Origin: a virus
Length of the DNA stretch: 36,465 nucleotides
Virus record (IMG/VR): IMGVR_UViG_3300010316_000024
Coordinates: 1 to 36,465 of that record
Strand: one strand, 5' to 3'
In this document: piece after piece, positions 13,105 to 19,942 of the stretch
Layout of the letters: each line of letters opens with the position of its first letter
Numbering within the stretch: position 1 is the first letter of the stretch
Made by a program: the position numbers and the translations under genes
The notes under the pieces: model-generated
Told to the model about the DNA's origin: nothing
The model's input: only the letters and a program-made list of their open reading frames with translations
The model's database searches: none

Positions 13105-13832
13105 TGAGCAGAAAAGAAGATTACGAAAGAATGGATACTAACAAGTATCTTAATTTGAATTTAAAAACAGACGGGTTACCTCTACCAGATGTTAACGCGC
13201 AATTTATTGAATTCTTTCACAGAATGGATTACAAGTGGTGGAGAGATGTTGAAGAAGGTGATGTGGTTGTTGATATTGGTGCCTGTGTTGGTTTCTTTGT
13301 CTGTCATGCTCTTGACCGTAAAGCTTCTCGTATATTTGCTATCGAACCTTCTAGACCTCATCTCAAAACTCTTATCCAAAATATTTCGGATCATTATATT
13401 GACAACAGTACTACTCCTGTCATTCCTATCGAAGCAGGCATAGGATCAACGTCAAACCATTTTAACAATGTCTTTTCAGAATATCGAGAGTTTAAAAGAA
13501 TGTCTTTTCTCGATCTTGTGGTTGATTATAATATACCAAAAATTGATTACCTCAAAATTGATTGTGAAGGTGGAGAGTATGGTATATTCAATGACATCAA
13601 TATGGAATATCTAAAAACAAATGTTAAACACATGGCAGTAGAGTTTCACTTAAGCTGTTATGGTGGAGCTGCAAAACAATGGATGAAGGTCAGAGATACG
13701 TTATTGCCGCAATTCAAAAAAGTACGATGGATGGATAAGAAACACGAAGCCTTAGCCTACAATGACCGATGGTTAAACGAAGGTAATTGGAATCAGTGTT
13801 GTGCATTCATGGTATACATCACCAACGAATAA
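13104..13832 (+). CDS. FkbM family methyltransferase (first copy)
   Basis: 242 residues from the ATG overlapping the previous stop; the frame is open further upstream, inside the membrane-protein gene. The SAM-binding loop is VVVDIGACVGFF (residues 54-65), with Glu81-Pro82 in FAIEPSRPHL as the ribose-binding acid. The FkbM signature IDYLKIDCEGGEYGIF follows. FkbM enzymes O-methylate sugars and other small acceptors, so methylation of a glycan is likely. A second FkbM-type gene lies about 560 bases downstream, across a tail gene. The substrate (host surface, virion glycan or modified base) cannot be set from sequence. Confidence 0.85.
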   Translation: MSRKEDYERMDTNKYLNLNLKTDGLPLPDVNAQFIEFFHRMDYKWWRDVEEGDVVVDIGACVGFFVCHALDRKASRIFAIEPSRPHLKTLIQNISDHYIDNSTTPVIPIEAGIGSTSNHFNNVFSEYREFKRMSFLDLVVDYNIPKIDYLKIDCEGGEYGIFNDINMEYLKTNVKHMAVEFHLSCYGGAAKQWMKVRDTLLPQFKKVRWMDKKHEALAYNDRWLNEGNWNQCCAFMVYITNE

Positions 13833-13850
13833 TTCTTGCCGACTCAATTC

Positions 13851-13860
13851 TAATAAATAG
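13851..13860 (+). promoter_or_regulatory. T4-like late promoter candidate
   Basis: TAATAAATAG, 25 bases before the gp19-like tail gene and with no sigma-70 -35 element. It is the same core as upstream of the fibre-like gene on the other strand. It would let gp55 holoenzyme read a structural gene embedded among early genes. Confidence 0.5.
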
Positions 13861-13884
13861 AAATATACAAATAGGATTGAGCCG

Positions 13885-14376
13885 ATGCCAGAAATTATTA
13901 ACAATTACTTATCTCCAACTAATTTTACGATTAGTATAGAGAAACTCCCTAATGTAGAATTCTTTACACAGAAGCTGCAAATTCCAGATATCACTGCAAC
14001 TGCTACATCGTTAGGTACTCCTTTAGCAAACATGTACGAATACGGGGATCGTATTGAGTACGGTGAGTTGACGACTACAATGATCCTCGATGAGAATATG
14101 AATAACTATAAAGAAATTCTCAATTGGTTAGAAGGCTATGCTTCTCCAGAATCCTCGAACCAAAACAAAAACTTCGCCGAGATCAGAGGTCATGAATCCG
14201 ATATCATTGCGACCATTACCAACTCTCACAAAAATCCAAACATAAGATTCGTATTTAAGAATTGCTTCCCAACCTCTTTGGGTGGCGTTTCTCTTGATGT
14301 TAATGTTACTGACGTGGCATATGCAACAACGACAGTTACCTGGAGATACGATACCTTTACGATGGAACAACTATAA
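13885..14376 (+). CDS. Virion protein, gp19-like tail-tube fold
   Basis: 163 residues, the size of T4 gp19. The start MPEIINNYLSPTNFTISIEKLPNVEFFTQKLQ is, to my memory, the hallmark of a marine myovirus family annotated as tail-tube or gp19-like structural protein. Further features are DRIEYGELTTTMILDEN, DIIATITNSHKNPN and FKNCFPTSLGGVSLD. It probably forms part of the inner tail tube or its initiator on the baseplate. The position, between two methyltransferases in the replication region, is unusual for a structural gene. AGGA lies upstream of the ATG. Confidence 0.72.
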   Translation: MPEIINNYLSPTNFTISIEKLPNVEFFTQKLQIPDITATATSLGTPLANMYEYGDRIEYGELTTTMILDENMNNYKEILNWLEGYASPESSNQNKNFAEIRGHESDIIATITNSHKNPNIRFVFKNCFPTSLGGVSLDVNVTDVAYATTTVTWRYDTFTMEQL

Positions 14377-14391
14377 GATAAACCTTTTATT

Positions 14392-15003
14392 ATGAATTAT
14401 GATTTTATTGAAGTGGGTACATCTGATTTTGATACCCTTACACAAGACGCAACTGATAATTGTATTGGTCTATGCATTGAACCAATCAAGTTCTATTTAG
14501 ATCGACTACCAAACAAACCAAACGTTAAGAAAATCAATTCTGCGATTTCTTTTGATGGAAAAGTAGGTCGTGATAAGGTTTATTATATTCCTCTTGAGAC
14601 AATTCAGAAACACAATATGCCTCTTTGGATTCGTGGGTGCAATTCAATGGGTGACTATCACTATCAACACAAAAAGAATAATCTTCAATCAGTTGTAGAA
14701 ACAGTTGAGGTTGACACAATACCTTTAGGTGATATCTTTGATCAGCACGATGTTGATACACTTACTATATTAAAGATAGATACAGAAGGCGGAGATTGTT
14801 TTATATTAAATTCCTTTCTTCCTTTTCTTGAATCCAATAAGAAAGAACGTTGGCCTTCATGGATTGAATTTGAAACAAACATCTTAACACCAAAAGAGAC
14901 GGTAGACGATACGATTCGTAAATACTGTGATCTTGGTTATACAGTAGCAAGACGTGGAGTTGGAGAAGAGAATTCAATCTTACAAAGTCCTTTGTGTAAA
15001 TAA
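14392..15003 (+). CDS. FkbM-like methyltransferase (second copy)
   Basis: 203 residues, shorter than the first copy. It begins MNYDFIEVGTSDFDTL, a degenerate SAM loop (usual DIGAN-x-G becomes EVGTSDF). GLCIEPIKFYLD has the acidic ribose ligand, and DTLTILKIDTEGGDCFIL matches the FkbM 'L-K-I-D-x-E-G' signature. VDTIPLGDIF precedes it as in the family. The missing glycines in motif I leave activity open. It is presumably a glycan or amino-sugar O-methyltransferase working with the first copy. Confidence 0.72.
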   Translation: MNYDFIEVGTSDFDTLTQDATDNCIGLCIEPIKFYLDRLPNKPNVKKINSAISFDGKVGRDKVYYIPLETIQKHNMPLWIRGCNSMGDYHYQHKKNNLQSVVETVEVDTIPLGDIFDQHDVDTLTILKIDTEGGDCFILNSFLPFLESNKKERWPSWIEFETNILTPKETVDDTIRKYCDLGYTVARRGVGEENSILQSPLCK

Positions 15004-15006
15004 CCA

Positions 15007-15035
15007 TTGACATTCACAGCGAAACCTGTTATAAT
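15007..15035 (+). promoter_or_regulatory. Sigma-70 promoter, exact consensus, rightward (uvsY)
   Basis: TTGACA (15007-15012), 17 bases, TATAAT (15030-15035), preceded by CCA. It starts directly after the second FkbM-like gene and drives uvsY, the 72-residue membrane protein and uvsW. Confidence 0.92.
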
Positions 15036-15066
15036 TGTAATGAATTTAAAGTTTATGGAATAGATT

Positions 15067-15504
15067 ATGGATACGAATGATATAGCAGCAATATGGGCAG
15101 CTGACTCGCCAATAGATGAAACCAACCTCCTAGGTGAAAGTAAAAGAATCCCATCATTACACAGTAAGTACTATAATCTTTATTATAGGGAAGTCTTGCG
15201 TGTTAAAAAGTTAAAGGCAGAATATAAAGAATTGGAAATGGACAAACGTAATTGGTACGATGGTTCTATGGCCGAAGAAGATCTAAGAGAAAAAGGATGG
15301 AAGCCGTTTCAAAGAAAGGTAATAAGAAACGATTTGGATAAACATATTCAAGCAGACAAAGATGTTATTAAATTAAGTCTTACAATTGATTTCCATACGG
15401 CAAACGCAAACTACCTCGAAGATATTATTAAAACAATACACAGTAGAAACTTCATCGTTAAGAACATGATTGACATACTTAAGTTTCAGTCTGGAGATTA
15501 TTAA
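15067..15504 (+). CDS. uvsY: UvsY recombination mediator
   Basis: 145 residues (T4 UvsY is 137). The C-terminal half matches T4 UvsY: IQADKDVIKLSLTI, then IIKTIHSRNFIVKNMIDILKF, ending QSGDY, corresponding to the T4 segments around SADKDVLKVD and IKSRGFAIKHIQDM. The N-terminal part is the charged helix that binds DNA and UvsX (LRVKKLKAEYKELEMDKRNW). UvsY loads the UvsX recombinase on gp32-coated single-stranded DNA. It is coupled to downstream uvsW through a small membrane-protein gene, as in other T4-like genomes where uvsY and uvsW are neighbours. Confidence 0.88.
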   Translation: MDTNDIAAIWAADSPIDETNLLGESKRIPSLHSKYYNLYYREVLRVKKLKAEYKELEMDKRNWYDGSMAEEDLREKGWKPFQRKVIRNDLDKHIQADKDVIKLSLTIDFHTANANYLEDIIKTIHSRNFIVKNMIDILKFQSGDY

Positions 15505-15722
15505 TGGATTGGTTTACAAAGTTTTGGAGAAAGCCTGAAGTTCAGCAACAGGAAACTCTTGTCATAGACATGATGAAGGACGATGTTGACCCTCAAGAAC
15601 TAACAATTGAAAACGCATATAAGACAAGATGGATTTGGTACCATACAATATTAGCAATAGGTATCTTTTTCACTAATGTATTATTAATCGCAATACTTTT
15701 ATTATTGGCAATAAAATTATGA
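15504..15722 (+). CDS. Single-pass membrane protein between uvsY and uvsW
   Basis: 72 residues. It has a charged N-terminal half (MDWFTKFWRKPEVQQQETLV, then IDMMKDDVDPQELT) and a C-terminal membrane segment (TILAIGIFFTNVLLIAILLL). The ATG shares the uvsY stop base, and its end overlaps the uvsW start by four bases. The layout suggests a tail-anchored inner-membrane protein with a cytoplasmic head. No family is known to me. Its fixed position between two recombination genes is notable but may reflect only operon packing. Confidence 0.7.
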   Translation: MDWFTKFWRKPEVQQQETLVIDMMKDDVDPQELTIENAYKTRWIWYHTILAIGIFFTNVLLIAILLLLAIKL

Positions 15723-17212
15723 GTGAAAGAATAGAAGTAGAATTAATTGATTCAGTATATATGCGCATTAAAGCGGATGCTGGATTAAAAACAGAGTTGT
15801 CTGATTTCTTTGCGTTTAAACCAGAAGGTTATCAGTTCAGCCCAAAATACAAAGCAAGAGTATGGGATGGAACCATTCGGTTGTTTCAAGCAATGCGTCC
15901 TGTATTGTATGTTGGTCTATATCCGCATCTAAAAAAGTTTTGTGAACAAAGAGATTACATTTTAGAGGCACCAGCGTCAATAGCAGAACAGGAGAATATT
16001 GAAGATGGCTATGTTGAAGAGTTGGCTGAAGAAATTAAGTGTAAGTTTAAACCAAGAGACTACCAAATCGAGTATATCAATAACGCTCTGCGTAACCGTA
16101 GATCTTTATCTCTATCACCGACATCATCTGGTAAGTCTTTAATTATTTACCTAATACAACAACATTACTATCAAACCTTTGGATTAAGAACATTAATTAT
16201 TGTTCCTACCATTTCTTTGGTACATCAGATGGCTGGTGACTTTGTTGATTACGGTTGTGATGAAAACGATATCTATAAAATACAAGGTGGTGTTGATAAG
16301 AATACGAAAGCACCTATTGTTATATCTACATGGCAATCTTTAGTGAAACAAGATAAGGATTGGTTTGGTCAATTTGGTTGTGTCATGGGCGATGAAGCTC
16401 ATACCTTTCAAGCAAAGTCTTTAACGACTATTATGCATAAACTTGAACATTGTGAATTCCGTCATGGATTTACTGGTACTCTAAAGTCTGCTGAAAGTAA
16501 GACTCATAGATTAGTACTCGAAGGTTGTTTCGGAGAAGTAAAAAGAATCGTATCTACAAAGAAATTAATGGACGAAGGTACGGTTGCAGATTTTGAAGTA
16601 AAGGCTATTGTATTGAATCACAGTAATGAAGCGAAGGCTGCGTTTAAAAAGGCAATGGGACAGGTAAAAGAATCTGTTAAGAAGTGGCCTGCTGAACGTG
16701 AATTCATAGTGAATCATACAGGTAGAAACAATTTTATTAAGAACCTTGTACATTCTCTAAAAGATCAGAATAACTTAATTCTATTTGACTTGGTTGAGAA
16801 ACACGGCAAGATACTTGCTCCTTTATTAGTAAAAGAAGGACGTGAACTACACTTTATATATGGTGCTACGAAAGGAGAAGAACGTGAACGCATTCGACAT
16901 CTGGTTGAAAACGACCCTGATAAGAAACATAATATATTGGCATCCTATGGAGTTTTTAGTACTGGTGTTAATATTAAACGACTTGATAACGTAATCTTTG
17001 CTTCTTCGAGTAAATCTGAGATTAAAGTATTACAATCAATTGGTAGAAGTTTGCGTAAAGCTGAGGACTCGCAGAAAGCGGTCCTCTATGATATCGCTGA
17101 TGATTTGTCGGTGGGAAGTTACGAAAACTATACATTAAAACATTTTAAGTCGAGAATCGAAATCTACTCTTCAGAGGAGTTTGCATTTAAGATCTTTACA
17201 ATTGATATCTAA
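15719..17212 (+). CDS. uvsW: UvsW DNA/RNA helicase
   Basis: 497 residues (T4 UvsW is about 500). The N-terminal double-stranded-DNA recognition domain is followed by FKPRDYQIEYI (Q-like motif), Walker A SPTSSGKS (133-140), and DEAH box GDEAH (224-228). Then come FTGTL (motif III) and, in the second RecA domain, NILASYGVFSTGVNI and QSIGRSLRKAE (motifs V and VI). UvsW is an SF2 helicase that unwinds R-loops and branched DNA and shifts T4 from origin-dependent to recombination-dependent replication. A 9-bp hairpin lies within the coding region at 17063-17086, and an antisense promoter lies just past the stop. Confidence 0.95.
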   Translation: MSERIEVELIDSVYMRIKADAGLKTELSDFFAFKPEGYQFSPKYKARVWDGTIRLFQAMRPVLYVGLYPHLKKFCEQRDYILEAPASIAEQENIEDGYVEELAEEIKCKFKPRDYQIEYINNALRNRRSLSLSPTSSGKSLIIYLIQQHYYQTFGLRTLIIVPTISLVHQMAGDFVDYGCDENDIYKIQGGVDKNTKAPIVISTWQSLVKQDKDWFGQFGCVMGDEAHTFQAKSLTTIMHKLEHCEFRHGFTGTLKSAESKTHRLVLEGCFGEVKRIVSTKKLMDEGTVADFEVKAIVLNHSNEAKAAFKKAMGQVKESVKKWPAEREFIVNHTGRNNFIKNLVHSLKDQNNLILFDLVEKHGKILAPLLVKEGRELHFIYGATKGEERERIRHLVENDPDKKHNILASYGVFSTGVNIKRLDNVIFASSSKSEIKVLQSIGRSLRKAEDSQKAVLYDIADDLSVGSYENYTLKHFKSRIEIYSSEEFAFKIFTIDI

Positions 17213-17243
17213 TCATACTATATACCTTAAAGCCGATAGTCTT

Positions 17244-17272
17244 ATTATACAAGGACTTTTGGTAAATGTCAA
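17244..17272 (-). promoter_or_regulatory. Orphan antisense sigma-70 promoter, exact consensus
   Basis: Minus strand TTGACA (17272-17267), 17 bases, TATAAT (17249-17244), preceded by CTA. The transcript would enter the uvsW 3' end in antisense. No minus-strand gene with a credible ribosome site follows. Confidence 0.85.
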
Positions 17273-17309
17273 TAGTTTTTTTCATATTTGTGAAAATAAA
17301 TTTAAACCA

Positions 17310-17338
17310 TTGACATGTAAGAGTAAATAGATTATAAT
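17310..17338 (+). promoter_or_regulatory. Sigma-70 promoter, exact consensus, rightward (gene 55)
   Basis: TTGACA (17310-17315), 17 bases, TATAAT (17333-17338), preceded by CCA. It drives late sigma gene 55 and lies back to back with the antisense promoter at 17244. Confidence 0.92.
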
Positions 17339-17374
17339 AACTACAATATTTAAACAAAGGAGTTTGCATTTGAA

Positions 17375-17905
17375 ATGGCTAAGAAAAAGAACTACGTAAA
17401 CAATAAAGATCTCCTTGCCGCATTAATCGAATATAAAGAGAAGTGCGCTGAGGCAGAAAACTGCGGAGAAAAGAATCCCGTCGTACCCGACTACATTGGT
17501 AAGTGTATTATGTTAATTGCCCAACGATTAGCAACACGACCAAATTTTAGTGGATACATGTATAAAGAGGAAATGGTCTCAGACGGAATAGAGAACTGTC
17601 TACAATATATACATAACTTTAATCCAGAGAAATCTCAAAACCCATTTGCTTATTTTACGCAAATCATTTGGTATGCATTCCTACGCAGAATCTCGAAAGA
17701 GAAGAAGCAGATGTATATTAAATTTAAAGCATCACAAAGACAAACGCTTGAGAATGAAGTATTTGATTCTACTGGTGAAGCTGTGACCGCTAATATATTA
17801 CCTGATTACATTAATGAATTCATTGATGATTTTGAAGGCAAGCTTAAAGCGGCAAAAGTAAAGAACGCTGCTGACGCAGAAGAAAAAAAAGAACAACGCA
17901 GCTGA
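17375..17905 (+). CDS. 55: Late-transcription sigma factor gp55
   Basis: 176 residues (T4 gp55 is 185). The sigma-region-2-like core is well preserved: KCIMLIAQRLATRPNFSGYM, then MVSDGIENCLQYIHNF, then KSQNPFAYFTQIIWYAFLRRI. gp55 binds host core RNA polymerase and recognises the TATAAATA-type late promoters. T4 gp55 also carries a C-terminal sliding-clamp-binding peptide. Here the end is a charged Ala/Lys/Glu tail (DAEEKKEQRS) with no aromatic motif. The nearest candidate is the internal YINEFIDDFEGKL. AAAGGAG lies upstream of the ATG. Confidence 0.93.
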   Translation: MAKKKNYVNNKDLLAALIEYKEKCAEAENCGEKNPVVPDYIGKCIMLIAQRLATRPNFSGYMYKEEMVSDGIENCLQYIHNFNPEKSQNPFAYFTQIIWYAFLRRISKEKKQMYIKFKASQRQTLENEVFDSTGEAVTANILPDYINEFIDDFEGKLKAAKVKNAADAEEKKEQRS

Positions 17906-17914
17906 GTAAAGGTT

Positions 17915-18304
17915 ATGTTAGATTATGAGAATGCTTTTGATTGGAAGAAGCCTTCAATTCAAATTGTAGGTAAATGGCAACCGTGGCATGCAGGTCATAC
18001 AAATTTATTTAAAAAGGCCTTGACATTTACAGGACAAGTTGTTATAATAGTTAGAGAAGTATATAAATCGGAAGGAGAAGACGCTCCATTTGGTGAGATA
18101 GATGTTATTAATTCTATAACGATAGCACTAGAAAGAGAAGGCTTCTATGATGGACAACATTATGTTATAGTATGTACTCCAAATATTGTTGGGTCCCTCA
18201 ACGGACTTGGTAATGGAATATCTAACTATGATATGAAACCGTCTGAAGATTATATTATGTCAAGTGAAATTAGACAAACGTTGAGAGAAGAAGGTAAATT
18301 ATGA
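17915..18304 (+). CDS. Small nucleotidyltransferase (HIGH-type, cytidylyl/adenylyl-like)
   Basis: 129 residues. GKWQPWHAGHTNLF contains the HxGH motif (His25, His28) that binds the nucleotide triphosphate. VVIIVREVYKS follows as the second strand, and MSSEIRQTLREEG near the end corresponds to the ISSTxIR motif. These are the marks of the cytidylyltransferase-like superfamily (NMN/FMN adenylyltransferase, TagD and others). The exact substrate is not determinable. It lies between gene 55 and the deformylase gene, overlaps the latter by four bases, and contains an exact sigma-70 promoter in its coding region. Confidence 0.8.
   Translation: MLDYENAFDWKKPSIQIVGKWQPWHAGHTNLFKKALTFTGQVVIIVREVYKSEGEDAPFGEIDVINSITIALEREGFYDGQHYVIVCTPNIVGSLNGLGNGISNYDMKPSEDYIMSSEIRQTLREEGKL
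18020..18048 (+). promoter_or_regulatory. Sigma-70 promoter, exact consensus, inside a coding region
   Basis: TTGACA (18020-18025), 17 bases, TATAAT (18043-18048), within the nucleotidyltransferase gene. It would give a separate transcript for deformylase, 47 and 46. It lacks the CYA extension, so a chance match cannot be excluded, though the exact match and spacing are persuasive. Confidence 0.7.
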
Positions 18305-18879
18305 AATTAGTATCTACGAAGGATCCAATTCTATTTAAAGAATTACAAGATGTTGATATCCAAAATCCACAGATTGATTTAAAGCAAACCAAAGAAGATA
18401 TGGTAGAACTGATGGTCTCCAAAAGAGGTCTAGGGTTATCTGCTTGTCAGGTTGGTATAGATTATAAATTGTTTATTATCGGTGAAGATAAAGACACTAC
18501 AATGATGTTCGTTAATCCTAAAGTCTTATCTGTATCAGAGGAAACGGAACTTGACTTTGAAGGTTGTCTTTCCTACCCTGATGTATTTCTCAAAATGCAT
18601 CGACCAATATCTGTTGAGGCTTCATGGTATGACGAAGATGGTAACGCACAAACTGGAAACTTTGAAGGTTATACCGCAAGATGTTTCCTACACGAATTTG
18701 ACCACCTATATGGAGTTGTATTTTCGCAGAAAGTATCTCGACTTAAATGGGATAGAGCGTTGAAGAAGAAACAAAAAATTACAAAGCAAAGAAACCAATT
18801 GACAGCTTATATAGCAAACGCTCAAGCAGCAATAGACAACGCAAAAGCCGCACAAGAACAAGCTGCCACTCAGGAGTAA
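18301..18879 (+). CDS. def: Peptide deformylase
   Basis: 192 residues. All three motifs are present: GLGLSACQ (43-50), EGCLS (87-91, with Cys89 binding metal) and HEFDH (131-135). It removes the formyl group from nascent proteins in the cytoplasm. Phage deformylases are known from marine T4-like phages and are usually shorter. This one has an extra C-terminal tail of about 35 residues rich in Ala and Gln (AYIANAQAAIDNAKAAQEQA), likely a helix that could touch the ribosome. It overlaps the upstream gene by four bases (ATGA). Confidence 0.95.
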   Translation: MKLVSTKDPILFKELQDVDIQNPQIDLKQTKEDMVELMVSKRGLGLSACQVGIDYKLFIIGEDKDTTMMFVNPKVLSVSEETELDFEGCLSYPDVFLKMHRPISVEASWYDEDGNAQTGNFEGYTARCFLHEFDHLYGVVFSQKVSRLKWDRALKKKQKITKQRNQLTAYIANAQAAIDNAKAAQEQAATQE

Positions 18880-18880
18880 T

Positions 18881-19942
18881 ATGAAGATTGCGATCGTTAC
18901 CGATATACACATCGGTGTCCGTGGAGATAGCAAAGTATTCCACGAAGTTCAAAGAAAGTTTTTCGAAGAAGTATTCTTTCCATATATTGATGAACATGGT
19001 ATCACAACTGTGTTTGATCTTGGAGATACCTTCGACCGTCGTAAGTATATTAATTATGCGTCACTATCGGCAGGTAAATCATTCCTCTTTGACAATTTAG
19101 CAAAACGTAACATAGATTTCCATGCACTGATTGGAAACCATGATACTTACTATGCGAGTACTAACGAAGTCAATAGTATGAATCTATTGACCAAAGAGTA
19201 TCCGCAGTTTACTTTATATCAAGACGACGCAGTAGAATTGGAAATTGGTTCAACTAAATTCCTTATGCTACCTTGGTTGAATAAAGAGAACGGCGAAAAG
19301 AATCTAGAAATCGTAAAGAATTCTAATGCTAATATATTGATGGGACATCTTGAAGTGCAAGGTTTCGAGATGATGAAAGGTGCATTGTGTACCCATGGTA
19401 TTGATATGAACGTGTTTAAGAATTTTGAATCTGCGTTCTCTGGTCATTTCCACCATCCTTCAAGATATGGTAATGTTGAATACCTTGGATCACCTTATGA
19501 AATGACATGGTCTGATTATAAAGGTAGTCGAGGCTTTCATGTATTTGATACTGAAACAAGAGAGATGGTTAAGATTGAGAATCCTAATCGTGTGTTCTAT
19601 AAAGTATTTTATGACGATGAGAATTGGACAGTAGACGATGTTGCGAATTACGACGTAGAACAATATCGAGACAAGTTCGTTAAGGTAATCGTACAGAATA
19701 GAACTAACGCATATCTTTATGATATGTTTATGGGTCGTATGTCTGAATGTGGTGCGGTAGATGTTAGAGCCGTTGATGACCATTTAAATTTAGACGCAGA
19801 AGGTGTTGATGAGATACTTGACGAAACAAAAGATACGACAGAAATATTATCACAATACATTGATGGTCTTGAGACTACAATTGATAAGGTTAAAGTAAAA
19901 ACTGTATTGGATGATTTATATCATGAGGCACTTAGTTTATGA
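18881..19942 (+). CDS. 47: Recombination endonuclease subunit gp47 (SbcD/Mre11-like)
   Basis: 353 residues (T4 gp47 is 339). The calcineurin-type phosphodiesterase motifs appear in order: TDIHIG (Asp8, His10), GDTFDRR (48-54), GNHD (85-88), GHLEV and SGHFHHP. With gp46 it forms the nuclease that resects DNA ends to make single strands for UvsX and degrades host DNA. It is followed by gp46 with a four-base overlap (ATGA), the usual T4 order. Confidence 0.96.
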   Translation: MKIAIVTDIHIGVRGDSKVFHEVQRKFFEEVFFPYIDEHGITTVFDLGDTFDRRKYINYASLSAGKSFLFDNLAKRNIDFHALIGNHDTYYASTNEVNSMNLLTKEYPQFTLYQDDAVELEIGSTKFLMLPWLNKENGEKNLEIVKNSNANILMGHLEVQGFEMMKGALCTHGIDMNVFKNFESAFSGHFHHPSRYGNVEYLGSPYEMTWSDYKGSRGFHVFDTETREMVKIENPNRVFYKVFYDDENWTVDDVANYDVEQYRDKFVKVIVQNRTNAYLYDMFMGRMSECGAVDVRAVDDHLNLDAEGVDEILDETKDTTEILSQYIDGLETTIDKVKVKTVLDDLYHEALSL

